DNA from: Gordonia polyisoprenivorans
GTDB lineage: Bacteria; Actinomycetota; Actinomycetes; Mycobacteriales; Mycobacteriaceae
Assembly (NCBI RefSeq): GCF_017654315.1
Contig: NZ_CP072203.1
Coordinates: 4,712,001-4,776,000, forward strand
Length of the DNA stretch: 64,000 bases
Direction: 5' to 3'
Shown: one piece after another, positions 45,558-54,489 of the stretch
How the letters are laid out: every line of letters begins with the position of its first letter
How positions within the stretch are numbered: the first letter of the stretch is position 1
Made by a program: the position numbers and the translations under genes
The notes under the pieces: generated by a model
Databases searched by the model: none
Seen by the model: the letters and a program-made list of their open reading frames with translations, nothing else
What the model was told of the DNA's origin: nothing

Positions 45558-46487
45558 TCACACTCCTTCTTCGATTCGTGTTGGTGCAGCTTCGATTTCC
45601 GCATCGGACGCCAGGCCGTTGTGCTCGGATACCCCCGGTTCGAGGACCTCCGGGTCCACGGCGGCGATCGCCGGGGCCAGACGATGCAGCAGACCCGCCC
45701 CGAGGGTGTAGGTCCGCGGGAACAGTCGCTTCATCAGCCAGAGGGCCCTGGCGTCGAGTTGGGGCACCACGTACAACCGTCCCCGGTCGTTGGCGTCGAG
45801 GGTCGCCCGCGCGACCTGCTCCGCCGACCGCCCGGAGTACCGCATCAGGGTTTGCGCGAGTTTCATCGCGTCGCCGGTGATCCGACCGTCCACGGCGACA
45901 TTGGTTTTCACGAACGTCGGACATAGCACGGTCACCGCGAGGTCCGTGCCCGACAACTCCGCGGCAATGGTCTCCGAAAGTGCCAGCACCCCGGCCTTGC
46001 CGACGTTGTAGGCGCCCATCCCCGGCGCCGCGGAGAACGCGGCGGCCGAGGCGACGTTGATGAGACCACCCCGTCCGGCCGAGCGCAGTTGGGGCAGAAA
46101 GAGTTCCGACCCGAGCACCATTCCGCGCAGGTTGATGTCGAGGGCCCAGGTCCAGTCATCGAGACCGATGCTGCCGACGCAGCGCCCGCCGATGCCGACG
46201 CCGGCGTTGTTGATCATCAACGTGGTCGGGCCACCGAGCAGATCCGGTGCGCGGCCGGCGAGGGTGCGCATGTCGTCGATCTCGGCGACGTCGCAGAACA
46301 GCGCAATGCCCTCCCCGCGCCCGCCCGCGTCGATCATGGCGACCGTCTCCTCGGCCCGGTCGATGTCGATGTCGGCACAGACGATGCGGCCACCACGGCG
46401 CGCGAGTTCGAGAGCGAAGGCGCGCCCGATGCCGCTACCCGCTCCGGTGACGACGGCACGTGCACCCTGTGATCGTCGAGATGTCAT
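45558..46487 (-). CDS. Short-chain dehydrogenase (SadH-like)
   Basis: 309 residues. GAGSGIGRA at 16–24, NNAGVGIG, Ser in VASAAAF and YNVGK. The N-terminal phrase MTSRRSQGARAVVTGAGSG resembles the SDR of the M. tuberculosis mymA operon. Starts in the stop of the hydrolase gene (ATGA) and ends one base before the ATG of the diiron gene. Would oxidise a secondary alcohol to a ketone. Confidence 0.9.
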   Translation of the reverse strand: MTSRRSQGARAVVTGAGSGIGRAFALELARRGGRIVCADIDIDRAEETVAMIDAGGRGEGIALFCDVAEIDDMRTLAGRAPDLLGGPTTLMINNAGVGIGGRCVGSIGLDDWTWALDINLRGMVLGSELFLPQLRSAGRGGLINVASAAAFSAAPGMGAYNVGKAGVLALSETIAAELSGTDLAVTVLCPTFVKTNVAVDGRITGDAMKLAQTLMRYSGRSAEQVARATLDANDRGRLYVVPQLDARALWLMKRLFPRTYTLGAGLLHRLAPAIAAVDPEVLEPGVSEHNGLASDAEIEAAPTRIEEGV

Positions 46488-47515
46488 GTCGTGGCATACC
46501 TTTCCGTATCAGCGTGTTCGGTATCAGCGTGTGCCGTCGCAGCGTTCGTCGCCGCAGCTTTGCCACCCGGTTCCGGACACTCGGTGATGAACCGTGCGAC
46601 AGCCGCCAAGGCGGGGCCGGCTTCCGGGATCATCGTCGGCAGTGCCTGGAAGACGTGCATCTGTCCGGGCCAGATCTGCAGTTCACTGTCCCCACCGGCG
46701 TCGGAGATCATCCGGTGCGCAGCACGTGCATCGCCGAGGAGCATCTCTGCCCCACCGACCTGGATCAGTGTGCGAGGCAGGTCGTCGGCGCGATCGAGCG
46801 TCAGAGCGAGGCGAGGCAGGTCGGCCGGATGGCCTCTGGTGTAGTGATCGACCAGACGCTGCGCGGCGACGGCCGAGATCAATGGATCGGGCCCGGTGTC
46901 GCGTTCCTGCCTGCGGGCCAGTTCGAGGGTGAGATCGACCAGCGGCGACATCAGTACCATCGCGCGCGGCTGCGCACGCCGGTGTCGCACATTCTCGGCG
47001 AGCAGATCCAAGAGGAGATGGCCGCCTGCCGAATCACCTGCGACGGTGACGTTCTCGGGTCGATAGCCGATGTTCTGCAACCAGGCGTAGGCGGCCTCGA
47101 CGTCGTCGGCGGCAGCAGGGAAGGTGTGTTCGGGTGCGAGTCGGTAGTCGACGCTGAACACCGGCATCCCGGTGAGATGCGCGAGCCGGGCAACGAGTCC
47201 GCGGTGCGTGCGCGCCGAGCAGATCGCATACGCACTGCCGTGGACGTAGAGGATGACCCGCCGGGACTTCTCCGATCCCGGGGCATACACCCACTCTCCG
47301 CGGAAGCTGCCGGTGGACAGGGCATCGACGCGGACCCGGTAGGGCGGCGGTGACCCGAGCAGCATGGCCATGGCGACGATGGCCCGGGAGACATGTACCG
47401 CGAGGACACCGCCGGGCAGGACGTCGGCGAACGGCCGCAACGTGCGTCGGGTCAGCCACGCCGCACACCGCGACTGTCGTGAGGTGTGAATCACACTACC
47501 GATGGCATCACCCAT
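46484..47515 (-). CDS. Alpha/beta hydrolase, HSL family (LipR-like)
   Basis: 343 residues from the ATG at 47515. HGSAY (oxyanion, variant of HGGG), the nucleophile elbow AGDSAGG, and a C-terminal His in GQMHVF complete the hormone-sensitive-lipase pattern. The last 20 residues are Ala/Thr/His/Asp-rich. First gene of the operon; would cleave the ester formed by the Baeyer-Villiger monooxygenase. The start codon lies in a palindrome. Confidence 0.88.
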   Translation of the reverse strand: MGDAIGSVIHTSRQSRCAAWLTRRTLRPFADVLPGGVLAVHVSRAIVAMAMLLGSPPPYRVRVDALSTGSFRGEWVYAPGSEKSRRVILYVHGSAYAICSARTHRGLVARLAHLTGMPVFSVDYRLAPEHTFPAAADDVEAAYAWLQNIGYRPENVTVAGDSAGGHLLLDLLAENVRHRRAQPRAMVLMSPLVDLTLELARRQERDTGPDPLISAVAAQRLVDHYTRGHPADLPRLALTLDRADDLPRTLIQVGGAEMLLGDARAAHRMISDAGGDSELQIWPGQMHVFQALPTMIPEAGPALAAVARFITECPEPGGKAAATNAATAHADTEHADTERYATT

Positions 47516-47523
47516 GATGCCAT
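47502..47523. promoter_or_regulatory. Inverted repeat over the start codon of the mymA-like operon
   Basis: ATGGCATC (47502–47509) and GATGCCAT (47516–47523) pair perfectly around ACCCAT, which holds the operon's first start codon in complement. The motif AATGGCA recurs just beyond (47529). Could be an operator or an RNA hairpin hiding the start. Confidence 0.45.
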
Positions 47524-47663
47524 TTGTCAATGGCACATTGGTCAATGTTGCAAATGCTTCCGCGCTTTGCCCAACCGGTCCCCGTGTCGGCGTGTGTCCG
47601 CTCGCCGGGTGGCCGCGCACAACGTAGACTCAGACGTCCTGGCAATCGTTTCCATTAATCGGG

Positions 47664-47679
47664 CAACTCGCTCGAGTTG
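47664..47679. promoter_or_regulatory. Palindrome upstream of the DUF1490–ctpC pair
   Basis: CAACTCG-CT-CGAGTTG at 47664–47679, 7-bp perfect arms, ending 17 bases before the DUF1490 start and next to its ribosome site. A metal-responsive repressor site is a reasonable guess. Confidence 0.45.
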
Positions 47680-47696
47680 AGCGCGAAAGGACCGAG

Positions 47697-47978
47697 ATGG
47701 CATTACACGGCTTCTTGACCAAGGCCGGATCGACGGTCGCGACCGGCCTCGTCGGCGCCGTCGCATACGACGTCGCCCGCAAGGCCATCGCCAAGGCACC
47801 GCTACGGCAGGGCGCCGTGGTGGTCACCTCCTGGGGCCTGGTGGGTACCCGGAAAGCCGAGGCCATCGCCGAGGACGCGCGCCTGCGGACCGCCGACATC
47901 GTGGCCGAGGCGAAGGACCGTATCGGCGAGGAAGCCAGTCCCCCGGGAGCAGCCGAGCCGCACGACCACGATCACTGA
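47697..47978 (+). CDS. DUF1490 protein (PacL-like metal-binding scaffold)
   Basis: 93 residues, AAAGGA five bases before the ATG. A short N-terminal hydrophobic segment (8–25), an amphipathic helix, and a C-terminal HDHDH metal-binding tail. M. tuberculosis PacL1 (Rv3269), next to CtpC, has this plan: membrane anchor, helix and Asp/His metal motif. It supports the P-type ATPase at the membrane. ctpC follows eight bases after its stop. Confidence 0.88.
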   Translation: MALHGFLTKAGSTVATGLVGAVAYDVARKAIAKAPLRQGAVVVTSWGLVGTRKAEAIAEDARLRTADIVAEAKDRIGEEASPPGAAEPHDHDH

Positions 47979-47986
47979 CGCCCGCC

Positions 47987-50161
47987 GTGCAAGAAACTGT
48001 GCGGTCCGACGCCGCGGGTCGTCTCCGTCTGGTCGTCGATGCGCTGCGCGGAACGTCGGCGGCACGCGCGGTCGCCGTCGAGGACGCCGTCATCGCGGTG
48101 ACCGGCGTTCGCGCCGTGCACGTGTACCCGCGCACCGGCTCGGTCGTCGTCTGGTATCGCCGCGACACCGACCGTGGTGCCATCGATCGCGCGATCGCTG
48201 CCGGGCAGGCCACCGATCTCACGACGGTCACCCGGGCCGCGCCGCATTCGGCCGACGTCACCAATTCCGACATCCTGCGGATGGGTATCGGCGCGGGCGC
48301 CCTGATCCTTCTGGGGTTGCGGCGCTACGGATTCCGACGACCACCGATGCTCGGTCCCGCGTCGCGCACGGTCGCCACCGGCATCACCATCTTCTCCGGC
48401 TATCCGTTCCTCAAGGGCGCCTTGCGTTCCCTGCGCGGCGGCCGAGCGGGCACGGATGCGCTGGTGTCGGCGGCGACCGTGGCAAGCCTGTTGTTGCGGG
48501 AGAACGTCGTCGCGCTGACCGTCCTGTGGTTGCTCAACATCGGTGAATTCCTCCAGGATCTGACGCTACGTCGCACCCGACGGGCGATCTCGGATCTGTT
48601 GCGCGGCAACACCGACACCGCATGGCTGCGGCTCGAGAACGGCAGCGAGGTCTCGGTGCCCGTCGATTCGCTGGCGGTCGGCGACGTCATCGTCGTCCAC
48701 GATCATGTCGCCGTGCCGGTCGACGGGACGGTACTCGAGGGCGAGGCGGTGATCGACCAGTCCGCGCTGACCGGCGAGAACCTGCCCGTCACCGCACAGG
48801 TCGGCGCCCACGTGCACGCGGGCTCAGTGGTGGTCAGCGGGCGGTTGGTGATCACCACCTCGGCGGTCGGCGCCGACACCGCCATCGGTCGGATCATCGC
48901 CCGCGTCGAGGAAGCCCAGCACGATCGGGCGCCCATCCAGACTGTCGGCGAACAGTTCTCGGGCCGCTTCGTCCCGGCCTCGTTCCTGCTGTCGGCGGCC
49001 ACCCTGCTCGTCACGCGCGATCTGCGCCGCGCCATGACCATGCTGCTCGTCGCGTGCCCCTGCGCGGTCGGGTTGTCGACGCCCACCGCGATCAGCGGCG
49101 CCATCGGCAACGGTGCCCGCCGCGGAATCCTGATCAAGGGCGGCTCGCATCTCGAGGCGGCCGGCCGCATCACCGCCATGGTCTTCGACAAGACCGGCAC
49201 ACTGACGACCGGCCGTCCGGTGGTGACCAACGTGATCTCCTTCCACCCCGACTGGTCACCCGAGGACGTCCTGGCCCATGCGGCGAGTTCGGAGATCCAC
49301 TCGCGACACCCGTTGGCGCAAGCGGTGATCCGGTCGACGACCGAGCGCCGGATCGAGATCCCCACCCACGCCGAGTGTGAGGTCATCGTCGGTCTCGGCA
49401 TGCGCACCTTCGCCGCCGACGGTCGCGTCCTGTTGTTGGGTAGCCCCGCCCTGTTCGCTCGCCACGAGGTGGCACTGTCCACCGACGCGATCGAGTGGGT
49501 GGACAAGCTCCGCAACGAGTGCGAGACGCCACTGTTGCTCGCCGTCGACGGCACCCTCGTCGGCCTGGTGAGTCTGCGCGACGAGGTTCGCCCCGAGGCA
49601 CGCGAGGTGCTCGATGGGTTGCGGGCCAAGGGAATCGAGCGGATCGCCATGCTCACGGGCGATCACCCGGCCACCGCCGCGGCGATCGCCGGTGAACTCG
49701 GCATCGACGACTGGCGGGCCGAGGTGCTTCCGGAGGACAAACTCGCCGCAGTCCGCGAGTTGCAATCCGAAGGTCATCTGGTGGCGATGATCGGTGACGG
49801 GGTCAACGACGCGCCCGCACTGGCCGCCGCCGACATCGGCATCGCGATGGGCTTGGCCGGCACCGACGTCGCCGTCGAGACCGCCGACATCGCCTTGGCC
49901 GCAGACGATCTGCGCATGCTGTTGGCGGTGGGCGACCTGGGCGAGCACACCCTGCAGGTGATCAAGCAGAACTACGGGATGTCGATCGCCGTCAACGCGA
50001 TCGGGCTGATCGTCGGCGCCGGTGGCGCGCTGTCCCCGGTGGTGGCGGCGATCCTGCACAACGCGTCGTCGGTGGCCGTGGTGGCCAACAGTTCTCGTCT
50101 CATCCGCTACCAAGTGGACCAGTCGAGCGCGGAGAAATCCGACACCGCGTCGCCGCGCTGA
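47987..50161 (+). CDS. ctpC: CtpC-type heavy-metal P-type ATPase
   Basis: 724 residues, GTG start. A ferredoxin-like N-terminal region without CxxC (1–80), TGE at 262–264, the membrane ion site CPC at 357–359, phosphorylation DKTGT from Asp401, SRHPL, and the hinge GDGVND. P1B ATPase exporting Zn or Mn, as CtpC does in mycobacteria; metal specificity is not proven by the motifs. Coupled with the PacL-like protein. Confidence 0.93.
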   Translation: MQETVRSDAAGRLRLVVDALRGTSAARAVAVEDAVIAVTGVRAVHVYPRTGSVVVWYRRDTDRGAIDRAIAAGQATDLTTVTRAAPHSADVTNSDILRMGIGAGALILLGLRRYGFRRPPMLGPASRTVATGITIFSGYPFLKGALRSLRGGRAGTDALVSAATVASLLLRENVVALTVLWLLNIGEFLQDLTLRRTRRAISDLLRGNTDTAWLRLENGSEVSVPVDSLAVGDVIVVHDHVAVPVDGTVLEGEAVIDQSALTGENLPVTAQVGAHVHAGSVVVSGRLVITTSAVGADTAIGRIIARVEEAQHDRAPIQTVGEQFSGRFVPASFLLSAATLLVTRDLRRAMTMLLVACPCAVGLSTPTAISGAIGNGARRGILIKGGSHLEAAGRITAMVFDKTGTLTTGRPVVTNVISFHPDWSPEDVLAHAASSEIHSRHPLAQAVIRSTTERRIEIPTHAECEVIVGLGMRTFAADGRVLLLGSPALFARHEVALSTDAIEWVDKLRNECETPLLLAVDGTLVGLVSLRDEVRPEAREVLDGLRAKGIERIAMLTGDHPATAAAIAGELGIDDWRAEVLPEDKLAAVRELQSEGHLVAMIGDGVNDAPALAAADIGIAMGLAGTDVAVETADIALAADDLRMLLAVGDLGEHTLQVIKQNYGMSIAVNAIGLIVGAGGALSPVVAAILHNASSVAVVANSSRLIRYQVDQSSAEKSDTASPR

Positions 50162-50190
50162 TAAGGGCACCCCGATCGGGCGGGCGCCGA

Positions 50191-50673
50191 TCAGGGGTTC
50201 GGCGAGTGGCGCTCGAGTAACCGGTCGATGAAGGCGACCTGCGCCGGATTGAGCTTGCGGCGTGCGTCGTCGGGAGAAAACCATTCCGCACGGTCGATCT
50301 CCGGGAAGGCATGGGTCTTCCCGGACCGTGGCGGCCACGGCATCTCGAAGGTATTGCTGGTGACGACGGAGACGTCGAGGTCACCGTCGATCCCGAAGGC
50401 GACGACTCGTTTACCGCTCTTGAGCCGCACCTCACCGAGCTCGATGACCTCACCGTCGGGTGCCGTCTGACCGATCTCCTCGGCGAATTCGCGGCGGGCG
50501 GCGACGAGGAGTTCCTCACCGTCCTCGACGAGTCCCTTCGGGATCGACCACGCTCCGTCGTCCTTGCGCGCCCACAGCGGTCCACCCGGATGCGCGAGCA
50601 GGACCTCGACGCCGAGTGCCGTGTTCCGATGAATCAGTAACCCGGCACTGAGCTGGGGAATCCGTGCTGCCAC
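50191..50673 (-). CDS. NUDIX hydrolase
   Basis: 160 residues from the GTG at 50673 (VAARIPQLSAG); a GTG at 50706 is possible, but family members begin just before the QLSAGLL strand. The Nudix box runs from GLVEDGEELL through AARREFAEEIG. PGGPLWARKDDGAWSIPKG is typical of the DR0004-like/diadenosine polyphosphatase-type group. Its start is close to the divergent permease gene. Confidence 0.88.
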   Translation of the reverse strand: MAARIPQLSAGLLIHRNTALGVEVLLAHPGGPLWARKDDGAWSIPKGLVEDGEELLVAARREFAEEIGQTAPDGEVIELGEVRLKSGKRVVAFGIDGDLDVSVVTSNTFEMPWPPRSGKTHAFPEIDRAEWFSPDDARRKLNPAQVAFIDRLLERHSPNP

Positions 50674-50750
50674 ATCGATATATTCTGCCGGAAACACCGT
50701 CGACACACGATCGCGTCAAATCAGAAATCTCGGGCTCGTAGACAGTGACC

Positions 50751-52451
50751 ATGACGGTTCTCGACACCATCAAGCGCGGCCGTGACGCCGACCATCCGGT
50801 CGACGACATCCCGCCGCTGACCAAACTCTTCCCGCTCGGACTGCAACACGTCATGGCGATGTACGCCGGTGCCGTGGCGGTGCCGCTCATCGTCGGTGGC
50901 GCAATGGTCGGCGCCGGTCAGATGCGTTCCGACGAGATCGTCCACCTGATCACCGCCGACCTGTTCGTCGCCGGCATCGCCACGTTGCTCCAGGCAGTCG
51001 GGTTCTGGCGGTTCGGGGTGCGCCTGCCCCTGATGCAGGGCGTCACATTTGCCGCGGTCGGGCCGATGATCACCATCGGGCTCAACCACGGCATCACCGC
51101 GATCTACGGTTCGGTGATCGCCTGCGGCGTGTTCATGATCCTGGTGGCGCCGATCGTCGGTCGGCTGATCAGGTTCTTTCCACCACTGGTCACCGGCACG
51201 ATCATTCTCATCATCGGGGTGTCGCTGATGAGCGTGGCCGCCGGATGGTTCGGCGGCGGCACCAACAAGGGCGAGGATTTCGGCGCACCCAAATCGATCG
51301 CCTTCGGATTCGGCACCCTGCTGTTGATCATTTTGCTCGAGCGGTTCGCGCCGGCGGCGATCAAGCGGGTCTCGGTGCTCGTGGGACTCGTCCTCGGCAC
51401 CCTGATCTCGATCCCCTTCGGCATGACCGATTGGAGCGGCGTCGGGCAGAGTTCCTGGATCGCTGTACCGCAGCCGTTCTATTTCGGTGTGCCGAGCTTC
51501 GACGTCAGCTCCATCATCGCGATGATCATCGTCGCCCTGGTGATCATGACCGAGACCACCGGCGACATCGTGGCCGTCGGCGAGATCGTCGACAAGAAGA
51601 TCACACCGCGCAAGCTCGCCGACGGCATGCGGGCCGACGGTGTGGGCACCGTCCTGGGCGGGATCTTCAACACCTTCCCCTACACCGCATTCGCGCAGAA
51701 CGTCGGCCTGGTGGCGATCACGGGCGTCAAGACCCGACACGTCGCGACATGTGCGGGGGCGATCCTGGTGGTCCTCGGCCTGCTCCCGAAAATGGCCGCG
51801 ATCATCGAGGGCATCCCCCAGCCCGTCCTCGGCGGCGCAGGTGTCGCGCTGTTCGGCATGGTTGCCGCCAGTGGTGTCCGCACCCTGACCCGGGTCAAGT
51901 TCAACAACACCAACATCCTGGTGGTCGCCATCTCGGTGGGCGCCGCGATGCTGAGCGAGGCGAGCCTGTCATACACCAACGACAACGGCGAGACCGTGTC
52001 GCTCGACTTGTATCACCAGTTCCCGGACTGGTTCCAGACGATCTTCCACTCCGGGATCTCCGCGGGCGCCATCACCGCAATCCTGTTGAACCTCTTACTC
52101 AATTGGCGCAGCACCTCACCCGATCCGGTGGATTATCACAACACCGGCGAGATCGAGGTGGTCGACGCCGACGGCCTCTCCGGCTCCGACGCACCGCGGT
52201 ACGGCGCCTTCGATCCGCGGGATGCGCTCGCCGCCGCCGACCCCGACACCGACCCGGCGACGCTGCGTGTACTCGCCGAGCACGACACCGGTCTCCACCG
52301 GTTCATCGTCACCAATCCCTCGGCGCCGCAGGAACTGTGCGAATGGATTCGCGCCCAAGGCGATCCGAAGGTCACCGCGCTACTCGACCGGTGGGACGAC
52401 AAGACGGGCGGGAAGTTCTCCGCTCGGGACACGGGTACACCGGCCACCTAG
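50751..52451 (+). CDS. Nucleobase:cation symporter-2 with C-terminal repeat-like extension
   Basis: 566 residues from the ATG at 50751 (or GTG at 50745). Residues about 20–465 are a NAT/NCS2 xanthine-uracil permease: LQHVMAMYAGAVAVP, LPLMQGVTFAAVGP, and the signature QNVGLVAITGVKTR. About 100 residues follow the last membrane helix: DPRDALAAADPDTDPATLRVLAEHD in pieces, then a second similar unit ending DPKVTALLDRWD. That tail looks like variant leucine-rich repeats and is cytoplasmic. Confidence 0.88.
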   Translation: MTVLDTIKRGRDADHPVDDIPPLTKLFPLGLQHVMAMYAGAVAVPLIVGGAMVGAGQMRSDEIVHLITADLFVAGIATLLQAVGFWRFGVRLPLMQGVTFAAVGPMITIGLNHGITAIYGSVIACGVFMILVAPIVGRLIRFFPPLVTGTIILIIGVSLMSVAAGWFGGGTNKGEDFGAPKSIAFGFGTLLLIILLERFAPAAIKRVSVLVGLVLGTLISIPFGMTDWSGVGQSSWIAVPQPFYFGVPSFDVSSIIAMIIVALVIMTETTGDIVAVGEIVDKKITPRKLADGMRADGVGTVLGGIFNTFPYTAFAQNVGLVAITGVKTRHVATCAGAILVVLGLLPKMAAIIEGIPQPVLGGAGVALFGMVAASGVRTLTRVKFNNTNILVVAISVGAAMLSEASLSYTNDNGETVSLDLYHQFPDWFQTIFHSGISAGAITAILLNLLLNWRSTSPDPVDYHNTGEIEVVDADGLSGSDAPRYGAFDPRDALAAADPDTDPATLRVLAEHDTGLHRFIVTNPSAPQELCEWIRAQGDPKVTALLDRWDDKTGGKFSARDTGTPAT

Positions 52452-52501
52452 AGGCCGCCGGTTCCCGCCGGCGATCGGTGTCGGCGCCGTATCGTTGTCC
52501 C

Positions 52502-52714
52502 ATGAACAGCCCACAGCCCGAGGAACTCGACGACCCGGACATCCCGCACGAGTACCCGCACGAATCCGCCTTCGCCTTCGGAGACGCCGAGCCGATCGGT
52601 GAGACCGATCGCATCGCGCGGGAGAAGGCGATCTACGAGGCGGGCCGTCATGGCAACGACCTCAACCGCGGTCACGCGCTCGGCGGGTCGGACGGCACCA
52701 CCGAAGGCCAGTGA
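52502..52714 (+). CDS. Small acidic conserved-looking protein
   Basis: 70 residues, rich in Glu, Asp, Pro and Gly, without membrane segment. Begins MNSPQPEELDDPDIPHEYP and includes ETDRIAREKAIYEAGRHGND. Family not recognised. Coding is supported by third-position GC and by its clean placement between the permease and the VOC gene; no strong ribosome site. Confidence 0.6.
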   Translation: MNSPQPEELDDPDIPHEYPHESAFAFGDAEPIGETDRIAREKAIYEAGRHGNDLNRGHALGGSDGTTEGQ

Positions 52715-52790
52715 TCCGAGCACACCGGACCCGCGACGCGCCGGGCGTATTGTCCTGTCCGACCGATCGGTAGCGGTGTAGACACAAGGC

Positions 52791-53177
52791 ATGGAGGTCC
52801 TCAGCAGTCGCGTCCTGCTCCGTTCACGAGACCCGGAATCGTTGCAGCATTTTTACCGTCATCAGCTGCGTCTCGCCGTCGCGCGGGAGTACCCGGGCGG
52901 GGTCGTCTTTTACGCCGGTAACGGCCTGATCGAGGTTCCCGGGCACATGAGTTCCGATCTCGACACCACCATCGAGCCGTCGGGCGCACTGTGGCTGCAG
53001 GTACGTGACGTCTCGGCCGTCGAACGTGAACTGCGGTCAGCGCACGCCACGATCGAGCGCGAACCGCTCACCGAGCCGTGGGGCCTGATCGAGATGCATG
53101 TGCGCGACACCGACGGCCGGCTACTCATCATCGTCGAGGTCCCGCCGACGCACCCCCTGCGTCTGGACAACCGCTGA
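52791..53177 (+). CDS. VOC-family (glyoxalase/bleomycin-resistance fold) protein
   Basis: 128 residues. One VOC module pair: [21 protein letters not shown] at the start is split by the first strand and helix, and the end has [20 protein letters not shown]. The family includes metalloenzymes and binding proteins; ligand unknown. Lies 46 bases before aroA. Confidence 0.85.
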   Translation: MEVLSSRVLLRSRDPESLQHFYRHQLRLAVAREYPGGVVFYAGNGLIEVPGHMSSDLDTTIEPSGALWLQVRDVSAVERELRSAHATIEREPLTEPWGLIEMHVRDTDGRLLIIVEVPPTHPLRLDNR

Positions 53178-53223
53178 CCGGGACGGGATCGGACGTGGCA
53201 GGCCCCATGACAGACTGGACCGC

Positions 53224-54489
53224 ATGAGCACGTGGAATGCGCCCGTCGTGTCGGGGCCGGTGAACGCGACCGTGGACCTGCCCGGGTCCAAGTCGATCAC
53301 CAATCGGGCGTTGCTGCTCGCCGCGCTCGCCGACGGCCCGTCGACCCTCACCGGCACACTACGAAGCCGGGACACCAATCTCATGCTCGCCGCTCTGACC
53401 GGACTGGGCATCGGCATCCGGGTCGACGCCGCCGACCCGACGACGGTCTCCATCGAACCGCGACCCATGCACGGCACCGACGTCTATTGCGGGCTCGCAG
53501 GCACCGTCATGCGATTCCTGCCGCCGATGGCGGCGTTGGCGTCGGGACCGGTCGACTTCGACGGCGATCCGCAAGCGCGTCAGCGACCGCTCACGACGAT
53601 CCTCGATGCCCTGCGTGACCTCGGTGTCACCGTCGAGGGCGACTCCCTGCCGTTCACGGTGGTGGGCACCGGATCGGCGCGCGGCGGCGAGGTCACGATC
53701 GATGCGTCGGGATCGTCGCAGTTCGTGTCCGGGTTGCTGCTGACCGGCGCACGATTCGACGAGGGACTGACCGTGCGCCACGTCGGAGGTCCGGTTCCGT
53801 CGATGCCCCACATCGAGATGACCATCGCGATGCTCGCGACAGCCGGTGTGAAAGTCGTTGTCGACGAACCGAATATCTGGCACGTCGATCCATCGCCGAT
53901 TCGTGCGGTGGACTGGGCGATCGAACCCGATCTTTCCAACGCGGCCGCCTTCCTCGCCGCGGGCGCCGCGACCGGCGGGGCAGTCAGCGTGCCACGCTGG
54001 CCGGCCGTCACCACCCAGCCCGGCGCCCAGATCGCCGATATCCTCGCCGAGATGGGTTGCACCGTCGAACTTCTCGACGGTGCGCTCACCGTGCGCGGAC
54101 CACTTCGATTGACCGGTATCGACCGCGATCTGCGCGAGGTCGGCGAACTCACACCGACGATCGCAGCACTGGCTGCCCTCGCCGAGAGTGAGTCCCGGCT
54201 GACCGGCATCGCCCATCTGCGCGGCCACGAAACCGATCGCCTGGCCGCACTGGCCACCGAGATCGGGCGTCTCGGTGGCGATGTCACCGAGATCGACGAC
54301 GGCCTGATCATCCGGCCGGCCCCGCTGCACGGCGGGCACTGGGAGTCCTACGCCGACCACCGGATGGCCACCGCAGGCGCGATCATCGGCCTGCGCGTCC
54401 CCTCGGTCACCGTCGACGACATCGAGACCACATCGAAGACCTTGCCGGACTTTCCGGGTATGTGGCAGAAGATGATCGGGCATCCGTGA
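53224..54489 (+). CDS. aroA: 3-phosphoshikimate 1-carboxyvinyltransferase (EPSP synthase)
   Basis: 421 residues. [10 protein letters not shown] at 19–28, [45 protein letters not shown] and the final [12 protein letters not shown] are the standard EPSP synthase blocks. It joins phosphoenolpyruvate to shikimate-3-phosphate in the shikimate pathway. rsgA starts in its stop codon, as in related genomes. Confidence 0.97.
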   Translation: MSTWNAPVVSGPVNATVDLPGSKSITNRALLLAALADGPSTLTGTLRSRDTNLMLAALTGLGIGIRVDAADPTTVSIEPRPMHGTDVYCGLAGTVMRFLPPMAALASGPVDFDGDPQARQRPLTTILDALRDLGVTVEGDSLPFTVVGTGSARGGEVTIDASGSSQFVSGLLLTGARFDEGLTVRHVGGPVPSMPHIEMTIAMLATAGVKVVVDEPNIWHVDPSPIRAVDWAIEPDLSNAAAFLAAGAATGGAVSVPRWPAVTTQPGAQIADILAEMGCTVELLDGALTVRGPLRLTGIDRDLREVGELTPTIAALAALAESESRLTGIAHLRGHETDRLAALATEIGRLGGDVTEIDDGLIIRPAPLHGGHWESYADHRMATAGAIIGLRVPSVTVDDIETTSKTLPDFPGMWQKMIGHP

